A stretch of 64,000 bases of DNA. It comes from Vespa crabro. Lineage: Eukaryota; Arthropoda; Insecta; Hymenoptera; Vespidae. Position numbers and translations under genes: made by a program. Position 1 is the stretch's first letter. Each line of letters begins with the position of its first letter. Shown in pieces: positions 1-13,617 of this stretch. Below the pieces are notes generated by a model. That model searched no databases and was not told where the DNA came from. It saw only the letters and a list, made by a program, of their open reading frames with translations. The stretch lies in contig NW_025813624.1 of the NCBI RefSeq assembly GCF_910589235.1, forward strand, positions 1 through 64,000, in the 5' to 3' direction.

Positions 1-320
1 CATCTATTTTATATTGGAATCAAAGTTTTTAACATTCTTTCATATCGTATATACGATTTTTCGCTCATATACGCGTATCGTCGAAAAACGAAAACTTGAA
101 ATCTCGTTCAATTTCAATGATTTTATATTCTATCGATGCAGAATAAAGAATATAACAAGAATATAACGTTTTTGCTATGTTTAAATACGCGTTTTCATAT
201 GATAATTGTCGAAAAACGTAATCGACATACGCGAATTTCGGTATATGCGAAGATAAAATCGTGAAATCTTTAATAATACTTTGCCACAGTTAGAAAAATG
301 TTACCAATCGATTCAGAACA
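1..320 (+). repeat. Partial first monomer with G marker and 1-bp deletion
   Basis: This is the 3' 320 bases of a monomer cut by the window start. It carries a G at 174 (TTTTTGCTATG; consensus has A) and a one-base loss giving ACTTTGCCAC near 279-284 (consensus ACTTGTGCCAC). The same pair recurs in the copies at 11573, 44981, 49071 and 51798. Confidence 0.9.
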
Positions 321-3300
321 TTGCATTTCATAAGATCAAACATCTATTTTATATTGGAATCAAAGTTTTTAACATTCTTTCATATCGTATATACGATTTT
401 TCGCTCATATACGCGTATCGTCGAAAAACGAAAACTTGAAATCTCGTTCAATTTCAATGATTTTATATTCTATCGATGCAGAATAAAGAATATAACAAGA
501 ATATAACGTTTTTACTATGTTTAAATACGCGTTTTCATATGATAATTGTCGAAAAACGTAATCGACATACGCGAATTTCGGTATATGCGAAGATAAAATC
601 GTGAAATCTTTAATAATACTTGTGCCACAATTAGAAAATTGTTACCAATCGATTCAGAACATTGCATTTCATAAGATCAAACATCTATTTTATATTGGAA
701 TCAAAGTTTTTAACATTCTTTCATATCGTATATACGATTTTTCGCTCATATACGCGTATCGTCGAAAAACGAAAACTTGAAATCTCGTTCAATTTCAATG
801 ATTTTATATTCTATCGATGCAGAATAAAGAATATAACAAGAATATAACGTTTTTACTATGTTTAAATACGCGTTTTCATATGATAATTGTCGAAAAACGT
901 AATCGACATACGCGAATTTCGGTATATGCGAAGATAAAATCGTGATATCTTTAATAATACTTGTGCCACAGTTAGAAAAATGTTACCAATCGATTCAGAA
1001 CATTGCATTTCATAAGATCAAACATCTATTTTATATTGGAATCAAAGTTTTTAACATTCTTTCATATCGTATATACGATTTTTCGCTCATATACGCGTAT
1101 CGTCGAAAAACGAAAACTTGAAATCTCGTTCAATTTCAATGATTTTATATTCTATCGATGCAGAATAAAGAATATAACAAGAATATAACGTTTTTACTAT
1201 GTTTAAATACGCGTTTTCATATGATAATTGTCGAAAAACGTAATCGACATATGCGAATTTCGGTATATGCGAAGATAAAATCGTGAAATCTTTAATAATA
1301 CTTGTGCCACAGTTAGAAAAATGTTACCAATCGATTCAGAACATTGCATTTCATAAGATCAAACATCTATTTTATATTGGAATCAAAGTTTTTAACATTC
1401 TTTCATATCGTATATACGATTTTTCGCTCATATACGCGTATCGTCGAAAAACGAAAACTTGAAATCTCGTTCAATTTCAATGATTTTATATTCTATCGAT
1501 GCAGAATAAAGAATATAACAAGAATATAACGTTTTTACTATGTTTAAATACGCGTTTTCATATGATAATTGTCGAAAAACGTAATCGACATACGCGAATT
1601 TCGGTATATGCGAAGATAAAATCGTGAAATCATTAATAATACTTGTGCCACAGTTAGAAAAATGTTACCAATCGATTCAGAACATTGCATTTCATAAGAT
1701 CAAACATCTATTTTATATTGGAATCAAAGTTTTTAACATTCTTTCATATCGTATATACGATTTTTCGCTCATATACGCGTATCGTCGAAAAACGAAAACT
1801 TGAAATCTCGTTCAATTTCAATGATTTTATATTCTATCGATGCAGAATAAAGAATATAACAAGAATATAACGTTTTTACTATGTTTAAATACGCGTTTTC
1901 ATATGATAATTGTCGAAAAACGTAATCGACATACGCGAATTTCGGTATATGCGAAGATAAAATCGTGAAATCTTTAATAATACTTGTGCCACAGTTAGAA
2001 AAATGTTACCAATCGATTCAGAACATTGCATTTCATAATATCAAACATCTATTTTATATTGGAATCAAAGTTTTTAACATTCTTTCATATCGTATATACG
2101 ATTTTTCGCTCATATACGCGTATCGTCGAAAAACGAAAACTTGAAATCTCGTTCAATTTCAATGATTTTATATTCTATCGATGCAGAATAAAGAATATAA
2201 CAAGAATATAACGTTTTTACTATGTTTAAATACGCGTTTTCATATGATAATTGTCGAAAAACGTAATCGACATATGCGAATTTCGGTATATGCGAAGATA
2301 AAATCGTGAAATCTTTAATAATACTTGTGCCACAGTTAGAAAAATGTTACCAATCGATTCAGAACATTGCATTTCATAAGATCAAACATCTATTTTATAT
2401 TGGAATCAAAGTTTTTAACATTCTTTCATATCGTATATACGATTTTTCGCTCATATACGCGTATTGTCGAAAAACGAAAACTTGAAATCTCGTTCAATTT
2501 CAATGATTTTATATTCTATCGATGCAGAATAAAGAATATAACAAGAATATAACGTTTTTACTATGTTTAAATACGCGTTTTCATATGATAATTGTCGAAA
2601 AACGTAATCGACATACGCGAATTTCGGTATATGCGAAGATAAAATCGTGAAATCTTTAATAATACTTGTGCCACAGTTAGAAAAATGTTACCAATCGATT
2701 CAGAACATTGCATTTCATAAGATCAAACATCTATTTTATATTGGAATCAAAGTTTTTAACATTCTTTCATATCGTATATACGATTTTTCGCTCATATACG
2801 CGTATCGTCGAAAAACGAAAACTTGAAATCTCGTTCAATTTCAATGATTTTATATTCTATCGATGCAGAATAAAGAATATAACAAGAATATAACGTTTTT
2901 ACTATGTTTAAATACGCGTTTTCATATGATAATTGTCGAAAAACGTAATCGACATACGCGAATTTCGGTATATGCGAAGATAAAATCGTGAAATCTTTAA
3001 TAATACTTGTGCCACAGTTAGAAAAATGTTACCAATCGATTCAGAACATTGCATTTCATAAGATCAAACATCTATTTTATATTGGAATCAAAGTTTTTAA
3101 CATTCTTTCATATCGTATATACGATTTTTCGCTCATATACGCGTATCGTCGAAAAACGAAAACTTGAAATCTCGTTCAATTTCAATGATTTTATATTCTA
3201 TCGATGCAGAATAAAGAATATAACAAGAATATAACGTTTTTGCTATGTTTAAATACGCGTTTTCATATGATAATTGTCGAAAAACGTAATCGACATACGC

Positions 3301-6300
3301 GAATTTCGGTATATGCGAAGATAAAATCGTGAAATCTTTAATAATACTTGTGCCACAGTTAGAAAAATGTTACCAATCGATTCAGAACATTGCATTTCAT
3401 AAGATCAAACATCTATTTTATATTGGAATCAAAGTTTTTAACATTCTTTCATATCGTATATACGATTTTTCGCTCATATACGCGTATCGTCGAAAAACGA
3501 AAACTTGAAATCTCGTTCAATTTCAATGATTTTATATTCTATCGATGCAGAATAAAGAATATAACAAGAATATAACGTTTTTACTATGTTTAAATACGCG
3601 TTTTCATATGATAATTGTCGAAAAACGTAATCGACATACGCGAATTTCGGTATATGCGAAGATAAAATCGTGAAATCTTTAATAATACTTGTGCCACAGA
3701 TAGAAAAATGTTACCAATCGATTCAGAACATTGCATTTCATAAGATCAAACATCTATTTTATATTGGAATCAAAGTTTTTAACATTCTTTCATATCGTAT
3801 ATACGATTTTTCGCTCATATACGCTTATCGTCGAAAAACGAAAACTTGAAATCTCGTTCAATTTCAATGATTTTATATTCTATCGATGCAGAATAAAGAA
3901 TATAACAAGAATATAACGTTTTTACTATGTTTAAATACGCGTTTTCATATGATAATTGTCGAAAAACGTAATCGACATACGCGAATTTCGGTATATGCGA
4001 AGATAAAATCGTGAAATCTTTAATAATACTTGTGTCACAGTTAGAAAAATGTTACCAATCGATTCAGAACATTGCATTTCATAAGATCAAACATCTATTT
4101 TATATTGGAATCAAAGTTTTTAACATTCTTTCATATCGTATATACGATTTTTCGCTCATATACGCGTATCGTCGAAAAACGAAAACTTGAAATCTCGTTC
4201 AATTTCAATGATTTTATATTCTATCGATGCAGAATAAAGAATATAACAAGAATATAACGTTTTTACTATGTTTAAATACGCGTTTTCATATGATAATTGT
4301 CGAAAAACGTAATCGACATACGCGAATTTCGGTATATGCGAAGATAAAATCGTGAAATCTTTAATAATACTTGTGCCACAGTTAGAAAAATGTTACCAAT
4401 CGATTCAGAACATTGCATTTCATAAGATCAAACATCTATTTTATATTGGAATCAAAGTTTTTAACATTCTTTCATATCGTATATACGATTTTTCGCTCAT
4501 ATACGCGTATCGTCGAAAAACGAAAACTTGAAATCTCGTTCAATTTCAATGATTTTATATTCTATCGATGCAGAATAAAGAATATAACAAGAATATAACG
4601 TTTTTACTATGTTTAAATACGCGTTTTCATATGATAATTGTCGAAAAACGTAATCGACATACGCGAATTTCGGTATATGCGAAGATAAAATCGTGAAATC
4701 TTTAATAATACTTGTGCCACAGTTAGAAAAATGTTACAAATCGATTCAGAACATTGCATTTCATAAGATCAAACATCTATTTTATATTGGAATCAAAGTT
4801 TTTAACATTCTTTCATATCGTATATACGATTTTTCGCTCATATACGCGTATCGTCGAAAAACGAAAACTTGAAATCTCGTTCAATTTCAATGATTTTATA
4901 TTCTATCGATGCAGAATAAAGAATATAACAAGATTATAACGTTTTTACTATGTTTAAATACGCGTTTTCATATGATAATTGTCGAAAAACGTAATCGACA
5001 TACGCGAATTTCGGTATATGCGAAGATAAAATCGTGAAATCTTTAATAATACTTGTGCCACAGTTAGAAAAATGTTACCAATCGATTCAGAACATTGCAT
5101 TTCATAAGATCAAACATCTATTTTATATTGGAATCAAAGTTTTTAACATTCTTTCATATCGTATATACGATTTTTCGCTCATATACGCGTATCGTCGAAA
5201 AACGAAAACTTGAAATCTCGTTCAATTTCAATGATTTTATATTCTATCGATGTAGAATAAAGAATATACCAAGAATATATCGTTTTTACTATGTTTAAAT
5301 ACGCGTTTTCATATGATAATTGTCGAAAAACGTAATCGACATACGCGAATTTCGGTATATGCGAAGATAAAATCGTGAAATCTTTAATAATACTTTGCCA
5401 CAGTTAGAAAAATGTTACCAATCGATTCAGAACATTGCATTTCATAAGATCAAACATCTATTTTATATTGGAATCAAAGTTTTTAACATTCTTTCATATC
5501 GTATATACGATTTTTCGCTCATATACGCGTATCGTCGAAAAACGAAAACTTGAAATCTCGTTCAATTTCAATGATTTTATATTCTATCGATGCAGAATAA
5601 AGAATATAACAAGAATATAACGTTTTTACTATGTTTAAATACGCGTTTTCATATGATAATTGTCGAAAAACGTAATCGACATACGCGAATTTCGGTATAT
5701 GCGAAGATAAAATCGTGAAATCTTTAATAATACTTGTGCCACAGTTAGAAAAATGTTACCAATCGATTCAGAACATTGCATTTCATAAGATCAAACATCT
5801 ATTTTATATTGGAATCAAAGTTTTTAACATTCTTTCATATCGTATATACGATTTTTCGCTCATATACGCGTATCGTCGAAAAACGAAAACTTGAAATCTC
5901 GTTCAATTTCAATGATTTTATATTCTATCGATGCAGAATAAAGAATATAACAAGAATATAACGTTTTTACTATGTTTAAATACGCGTTTTCATATGATAA
6001 TTGTCGAAAAACGTAATCGACATACGCGAGTTTCGGTATATGCGAAGATAAAATCGTGAAATCTTTAATAATACTTGTGCCACAGTTAGAAAAATGTTAC
6101 CAATCGATTCAGAACATTGCATTTCATAAGATCAAACATCTATTTTATATTGGAATCAAAGTTTTTAACATTCTTTCATATCGTATATACGATTTTTCGC
6201 TCATATACGCGTATCGTCGAAAAACGAAAACTTGAAATCTCGTTCAATTTCATTGATTTTATATTCTATCGATGCAGAATAAAGAATATAACAAGAATAT

Positions 6301-6457
6301 AACGTTTTTACTATGTTTAAATACGCGTTTTCATATGATAATTGTCGAAAAACGTAATCGACATACGCGAATTTCGGTATATGCGAAGATAAAATCGTGA
6401 AATCTTTAATAATACTTGTGCCACAGTTAGAAAAATGTTACCAATCGATTCAGAACA
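321..6457 (+). repeat. Region I, first part: 18 monomers
   Basis: These are mostly consensus monomers with scattered changes. Copy 321 ends in GAAAATTG, copy 662 has GTGATATCT and copies 1003 and 2026 have CATATGCG for CATACGCG. Copy 2026 also has CATAATATC, a change shared only with copy 19074. Copy 3049 has the G marker (3242) without the one-base deletion. Copy 3731 has ACGCTT. Copy 5095 is 340 bp, with the one-base deletion near 5393 but no G marker, plus GATGTAG, ATATACC and ATATATCG. The order G/deletion, then GATATCT, then CATATGCG is repeated at 11573-12594 with one monomer fewer. Confidence 0.85.
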
Positions 6458-7480
6458 TTGCATTTCATAAGATCAAACATCTATTTTATATTGGAATCAA
6501 AGTTTTTAACATTCTTTCATATCGTATATACGATTTTTCGCTCATATACGCGTATCGTCGAAAAACGAAAACTTGAAATCTCGTTCAATTTCAGTGATTT
6601 TATATTCTATCGATGCAGAATAAAGAATATAACAAGAATATAACGTTTTTACTATGTTTAAATACGCGTTTTCATATGATAATTGTCGAAAAACGTAATC
6701 GACATACGCGAATTTCGGTATATGCGAAGATAAAATCGTGAAATCTTTAATAATACTTGTGCCACAGTTAGAAAAATGTTACCAATCGATTCAGAACATT
6801 GCATTTCATAAGATCAAACATCTATTTTATATTGGAATCAAAGTTTTTAACATTCTTTCATATCGTATATACGATTTTTCGCTCATATACGCGTATCGTC
6901 GAAAAACGAAAACTTGAAATCTCGTTCAATTTCAATGATTTTAAATTCTATCGATGCAGAATAAAGAATATAACAAGAATATAACGTTTTTACTATGTTT
7001 AAATACGCGTTTTCATATGATAAATGTCGAAAAACGTAATCGACATACGCGAATTTCGGTATATGCGAAGATAAAATCGTGAAATCTTTAATAATACTTG
7101 TGCCACAGTTAGAAAAATGTTACCAATCGATTCAGAACATTGCATTTCATAAGATCAAACATCTATTTTATATTGGAATCAAAGTTTTTAACATTCTTTC
7201 ATATCGTATATACGATTTTTCGCTCATATACGCGTAACGTCGAAAAACGAAAACTTGATATCTCGTTCAATTTCAATGATTTTATATTCTATCGATGCAG
7301 AATAAAGAATATAACAAGAATATAACGTTTTTACTATGTTTAAATACGCGTTTTCATATGATAATTGTCGAAAAACGTAATCGACATACGCGAATTTCGG
7401 TATATGCGAAGATAAAATCGTGAAATCTTTAATAATACTTGTGCCACAGTTAGAAAAATGTTACCAATCGATTCAGAACA
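6458..7480 (+). repeat. Three-monomer diagnostic cluster, copy 1
   Basis: Three consecutive monomers carry a private series of changes: A to G at 6594 (TCAGTGAT), then T to A at 6944 (TTAAATTC) and T to A at 7024 (ATAAATG), then T to A at 7237 (GCGTAACG) and A to T at 7259 (TTGATATC). The same five changes in the same order occur exactly 3751 bp (11 monomers) later at 10209-11231, showing descent from one block. Confidence 0.9.
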
Positions 7481-9526
7481 TTGCATTTCATAAGATCAAA
7501 CATCTATTTTATATTGGAATCAAAGTTTTTAACATTCTTTCATATCGTATATACGATTTTTCGCTCATATACGCGTATCGTCGAAAAACGAAAACTTGAA
7601 ATCTCGTTCAATTTCAATGATTTTATATTCTATCGATGCAGAATAAAGAATATAACAAGAATATAACGTTTTTACTATGTTTAAATACGCGTTTTCATAT
7701 GATAATTGTCGAAAAACGTAATCGACATACGCGAATTTCGGTATATGCGAAGATAAAATCGTGAAATCTTTAATAATACTTGTGCCACAGTTAGAAAAAT
7801 GTTACCAATCGATTCAGAACATTGCATTTCATAAGATCAAACATCTATTTTATATTGGAATCAAAGTTTTTAACATTCTTTCATATCGTATATACGATTT
7901 TTCGCTCATATACGCGTATCGTCGAAAAACGAAAACTTGAAATCTCGTTCAATTTCAATGATTTTATATTCTATCGATGCAGAATAAAGAATATAACAAG
8001 AATATAACGTTTTTACTATGTTTAAATACGCGTTTTCATATGATAATTGTCGAAAAACGTAATCGACATACGCGAATTTCGGTATATGCGAAGATAAAAT
8101 CGTGAAATCTTTAATAATACTTGTGCCACAGTTAGAAAAATGTTACCAATCGATTCAGAACATTGCATTTCATAAGATCAAACATCTATTTTATATTGGA
8201 ATCAAAGTTTTTAACATTCTTTCATATCGTATATACGATTTTTCGCTCATATACGCGTATCGTCGAAAAACGAAAACTTGAAATCTCGTTCAATTTCAAT
8301 GATTTTATATTCTATCGATGCAGAATAAAGAATATAACAAGAATATAACGTTTTTACTATGTTTAAATACGCGTTTTCATATGATAATTGTCGAAAAACG
8401 TAATCGACATACGCGAATTTCGGTATATGCGAAGATAAAATCGTGAAATCTTTAATAATACTTGTGCCACAGTTAGAAAAATATTACCAATCGATTCAGA
8501 ACATTGCATTTCATAAGATCAAACATCTATTTTATATTGGAATCAAAGTTTTTAACATTCTTTCATATCGTATATACGATTTTTCGCTCATATACGCGTA
8601 TCGTCGAAAAACGAAAACTTGAAATCTCGTTCAATTTCAATGATTTTATATTCTATCGATGCAGAATAAAGAATATAACAAGAATATAACGTTTTTACTA
8701 TGTTTAAATACGCGTTTTCATATGATAATTGTCGAAAAACGTAATCGACATACGCGAATTTCGGTATATGCGAAGATAAAATCGTGAAATCTTTAATAAT
8801 ACTTGTGCCACAGTTAGAAAAATGTTACCAATCGATTCAGAACATTGCATTTCATAAGATCAAACATCTATTTTATATTGGAATCAAAGTTTTTAACATT
8901 CTTTCATATCGTATATACGATTTTTCGCTCATATACGCGTATCGTCGAAAAACGAAAACTTGAAATCTCGTTCAATTTCAATGATTTTATATTCTATCGA
9001 TGCAGAATAAAGAATATAACAAGAATATAACGTTTTTACTATGTTTAAATACGCGTTTTCATATGATAATTGTCGAAAAACGTAATCGACATACGCGAAT
9101 TTCGGTATATGCGAAGATAAAATCGTGAAATCTTTAATAATACTTGTGCCACAGTTAGAAAAATGTTACCAATCGATTCAGAACATTGCATTTCATAAGA
9201 TCAAACATCTATTTTATATTGGAATCAAAGTTTTTAACATTTTTTCATATCGTATATACGATTTTTCGCTCATATACGCGTATCGTCGAAAAACGAAAAC
9301 TTGAAATCTCGTTCAATTTCAATGATTTTATATTCTATCGATGCAGAATAAAGAATATAACAAGAATATAACGTTTTTACTATGTTTAAATACGCGTTTT
9401 CATATGATAATTGTCGAAAAACGTAATCGACATACGCGAATTTCGGTATATGCGAAGATAAAATCGTGAAATCTTTAATAATACTTGTGCCACAGTTAGA
9501 AAAATGTTACCAATCGATTCAGAACA

Positions 9527-9867
9527 TTGCATTTCATAAGATCAAACATCTATTTTATATTGGAATCAAAGTTTTTAACATTCTTTCATATCGTATATAC
9601 GATTTTTCGCTCATATACGCGTATCGTCGCAAAACGAAAACTTGAAATCTCGTTCAATTTCAATGATTTTATATTCTATCGATGCAGAATAAAGAATATA
9701 ACAAGAATATAACGTTTTTACAATGTTTAAATACGCGTTTTCATATGATAATTGTCGAAAAACGTAATCGACATACGCGAATTTCGGTATATGCGAAGAT
9801 AAAATCGTGAAATCTTTAATAATACTTGTGCCACAGTTAGAAAAATGTTACCAATCGATTCAGAACA
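9527..9867 (+). repeat. Variant monomer (GTCGCAAAAC / TTTACAATG), copy 1
   Basis: Two changes mark this monomer: A to C at 9630 and T to A at 9722. Both recur together at 12936, 10 monomers downstream (3409 bp, one base short because copy 11573 is 340 bp). Confidence 0.9.
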
Positions 9868-10208
9868 TTGCATTTCATAAGATCAAACATCTATTTTATA
9901 TTGGAATCAAAGTTTTTAACATTCTTTCATATCGTATATACGATTTTTCGCTCATATACGCGTATCGTCGAAAAACGAAAACTTGAAATCTCGTTCAATT
10001 TCAATGATTTTATATTCTATCGATGCAGAATAAAGAATATAACAAGAATATAACGTTTTTACTATGTTTAAATACGCGTTTTCATATGATAATTGTCGAA
10101 AAACGTAATCGACATACGCGAATTTCGGTATATGCGAAGATAAAATCGTGAAATCTTTAATAATACTTGTGCCACAGTTAGAAAAATGTTACCAATCGAT
10201 TCAGAACA

Positions 10209-11231
10209 TTGCATTTCATAAGATCAAACATCTATTTTATATTGGAATCAAAGTTTTTAACATTCTTTCATATCGTATATACGATTTTTCGCTCATATAC
10301 GCGTATCGTCGAAAAACGAAAACTTGAAATCTCGTTCAATTTCAGTGATTTTATATTCTATCGATGCAGAATAAAGAATATAACAAGAATATAACGTTTT
10401 TACTATGTTTAAATACGCGTTTTCATATGATAATTGTCGAAAAACGTAATCGACATACGCGAATTTCGGTATATGCGAAGATAAAATCGTGAAATCTTTA
10501 ATAATACTTGTGCCACAGTTAGAAAAATGTTACCAATCGATTCAGAACATTGCATTTCATAAGATCAAACATCTATTTTATATTGGAATCAAAGTTTTTA
10601 ACATTCTTTCATATCGTATATACGATTTTTCGCTCATATACGCGTATCGTCGAAAAACGAAAACTTGAAATCTCGTTCAATTTCAATGATTTTAAATTCT
10701 ATCGATGCAGAATAAAGAATATAACAAGAATATAACGTTTTTACTATGTTTAAATACGCGTTTTCATATGATAAATGTCGAAAAACATAATCGACATACG
10801 CGAATTTCGGTATATGCGAAGATAAAATCGTGAAATCTTTAATAATACTTGTGCCACAGTTAGAAAAATGTTACCAATCGATTCAGAACATTGCATTTCA
10901 TAAGATCAAACATCTATTTTATATTGGAATCAAAGTTTTTAACATTCTTTCATATCGTATATACGATTTTTCGCTCATATACGCGTAACGTCGAAAAACG
11001 AAAACTTGATATCTCGTTCAATTTCAATGATTTTATATTCTATCGATGCAGAATAAAGAATATAACAAGAATATAACGTTTTTACTATGTTTAAATACGC
11101 GTTTTCATATGATAATTGTCGAAAAACGTAATCGACATACGCGAATTTCGGTATATGCGAAGATAAAATCGTGAAATCTTTAATAATACTTGTGCCACAG
11201 TTAGAAAAATGTTACCAATCGATTCAGAACA
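10209..11231 (+). repeat. Three-monomer diagnostic cluster, copy 2
   Basis: This cluster has G at 10345, A at 10695 and 10775, A at 10988 and T at 11010, each 3751 bp after its counterpart in 6458-7480. It has one extra change, AAAAACATAATCG near 10790, that must postdate the duplication. The implied duplicated unit is 11 monomers. Confidence 0.9.
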
Positions 11232-11572
11232 TTGCATTTCATAAGATCAAACATCTATTTTATATTGGAATCAAAGTTTTTAACATTCTTTCATATCGTA
11301 TATACGATTTTTCGCTCATATACGCGTATCGTCGAAAAACGAAAACTTGAAATCTCGTTCAATTTCAATGATTTTATATTCTATCGATGCAGAATAAAGA
11401 ATATAACAAGAATATAACGTTTTTACTATGTTTAAATACGCGTTTTCATATGATAATTGTCGAAAAACGTAATCGACATACGCGAATTTCGGTATATGCG
11501 AAGATAAAATCGTGAAATCTTTAATAATACTTGTGCCACAGTTAGAAAAATGTTACCAATCGATTCAGAACA

Positions 11573-12594
11573 TTGCATTTCATAAGATCAAACATCTATT
11601 TTATATTGGAATCAAAGTTTTTAACATTCTTTCATATCGTATATACGATTTTTCGCTCATATACGCGTATCGTCGAAAAACGAAAACTTGAAATCTCGTT
11701 CAATTTCAATGATTTTATATTCTATCGATGCAGAATAAAGAATATAACAAGAATATAACGTTTTTGCTATGTTTAAATACGCGTTTTCATATGATAATTG
11801 TCGAAAAACGTAATCGACATACGCGAATTTCGGTATATGCGAAGATAAAATCGTGAAATCTTTAATAATACTTTGCCACAGTTAGAAAAATGTTACCAAT
11901 CGATTCAGAACATTGCATTTCATAAGATCAAACATCTATTTTATATTGGAATCAAAGTTTTTAACATTCTTTCATATCGTATATACGATTTTTCGCTCAT
12001 ATACGCGTATCGTCGAAAAACGAAAACTTGAAATCTCGTTCAATTTCAATGATTTTATATTCTATCGATGCAGAATAAAGAATATAACAAGAATATAACG
12101 TTTTTACTATGTTTAAATACGCGTTTTCATATGATAATTGTCGAAAAACGTAATCGACATACGCGAATTTCGGTATATGCGAAGATAAAATCGTGATATC
12201 TTTAATAATACTTGTGCCACAGTTAGAAAAATGTTACCAATCGATTCAGAACATTGCATTTCATAAGATCAAACATCTATTTTATATTGGAATCAAAGTT
12301 TTTAACATTCTTTCATATCGTATATACGATTTTTCGCTCATATACGCGTATCGTCGAAAAACGAAAACTTGAAATCTCGTTCAATTTCAATGATTTTATA
12401 TTCTATCGATGCAGAATAAAGAATATAACAAGAATATAACGTTTTTACTATGTTTAAATACGCGTTTTCATATGATAATTGTCGAAAAACGTAATCGACA
12501 TATGCGAATTTCGGTATATGCGAAGATAAAATCGTGAAATCTTTAATAATACTTGTGCCACAGTTAGAAAAATGTTACCAATCGATTCAGAACA
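11573..12594 (+). repeat. Block related to 1-1343, one monomer shorter
   Basis: Copy 11573 has the G marker (11766) and the one-base deletion (near 11871). It is followed by a GTGATATCT copy (11913) and a CATATGCG copy (12254). The window start shows the same order, but with one additional GAAAATTG monomer (321-661) between the first two. Confidence 0.8.
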
Positions 12595-12935
12595 TTGCAT
12601 TTCATAAGATCAAACATCTATTTTATATTGGAATCAAAGTTTTTAACATTCTTTCATATCGTATATACGATTTTTCGCTCATATACGCGTATCGTCGAAA
12701 AACGAAAACTTGAAATCTCGTTCAATTTCAATGATTTTATATTCTATCGATGCAGAATAAAGAATATAACAAGAATATAACGTTTTTACTATGTTTAAAT
12801 ACGCGTTTTCATATGATAATTGTCGAAAAACGTAATCGACATACGCGAATTTCGGTATATGCGAAGATAAAATCGTGAAATCTTTAATAATACTTGTGCC
12901 ACAGTTAGAAAAATGTTACCAATCGATTCAGAACA

Positions 12936-13617
12936 TTGCATTTCATAAGATCAAACATCTATTTTATATTGGAATCAAAGTTTTTAACATTCTTTCATAT
13001 CGTATATACGATTTTTCGCTCATATACGCGTATCGTCGCAAAACGAAAACTTGAAATCTCGTTCAATTTCAATGATTTTATATTCTATCGATGCAGAATA
13101 AAGAATATAACAAGAATATAACGTTTTTACAATGTTTAAATACGCGTTTTCATATGATAATTGTCGAAAAACGTAATCGACATACGCGAATTTCGGTATA
13201 TGCGAAGATAAAATCGTGAAATCTTTAATAATACTTGTGCCACAGTTAGAAAAATGTTACCAATCGATTCAGAACATTGCATTTCATAAGATCAAACATC
13301 TATTTTATATTGGAATCAAAGTTTTTAACATTCTTTCATATCGTATATACGATTTTTCGCTCATATACGCGTATCGTCGAAAAACGAAAACTTGAAATCT
13401 CGTTCAATTTCAATGATTTTAAATTCTATCGATGCAGAATAAAGAATATAACAAGAATATAACGTTTTTACTATGTTTAAATACGCGTTTTCATATGATA
13501 AATGTCGAAAAACGTAATCGACATACGCGAATTTCGGTATATGCGAAGATAAAATCGTGAAATCTTTAATAATACTTGTGCCACAGTTAGAAAAATGTTA
13601 CCAATCGATTCAGAACA
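12936..13617 (+). repeat. Variant monomer pair joining two marker types
   Basis: The first monomer has the C (13039) and A (13131) of copy 9527. The next monomer (13277) has the A changes at 13422 and 13502 that belong to copies 6799 and 10550. In the 9527 context these markers are three monomers apart, with one consensus and one TCAGTGAT copy between them; here they are adjacent. A deletion or unequal exchange removing two monomers explains this. Confidence 0.8.

Noticed and set aside
321..506. Recurring 61-codon open frame on the + strand, present in almost every monomer, as a possible gene family of about 180 copies.
   Set aside because: It begins at TTG, not ATG. Its recurrence simply reflects monomer identity. 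Because 341 is not a multiple of three, successive copies fall in different frames. Variants are mostly missense, with stops or frameshifts in the copies at 22484, 32033, 46003, 46344, 46684 and 62027, so there is no sign of protein-level selection.
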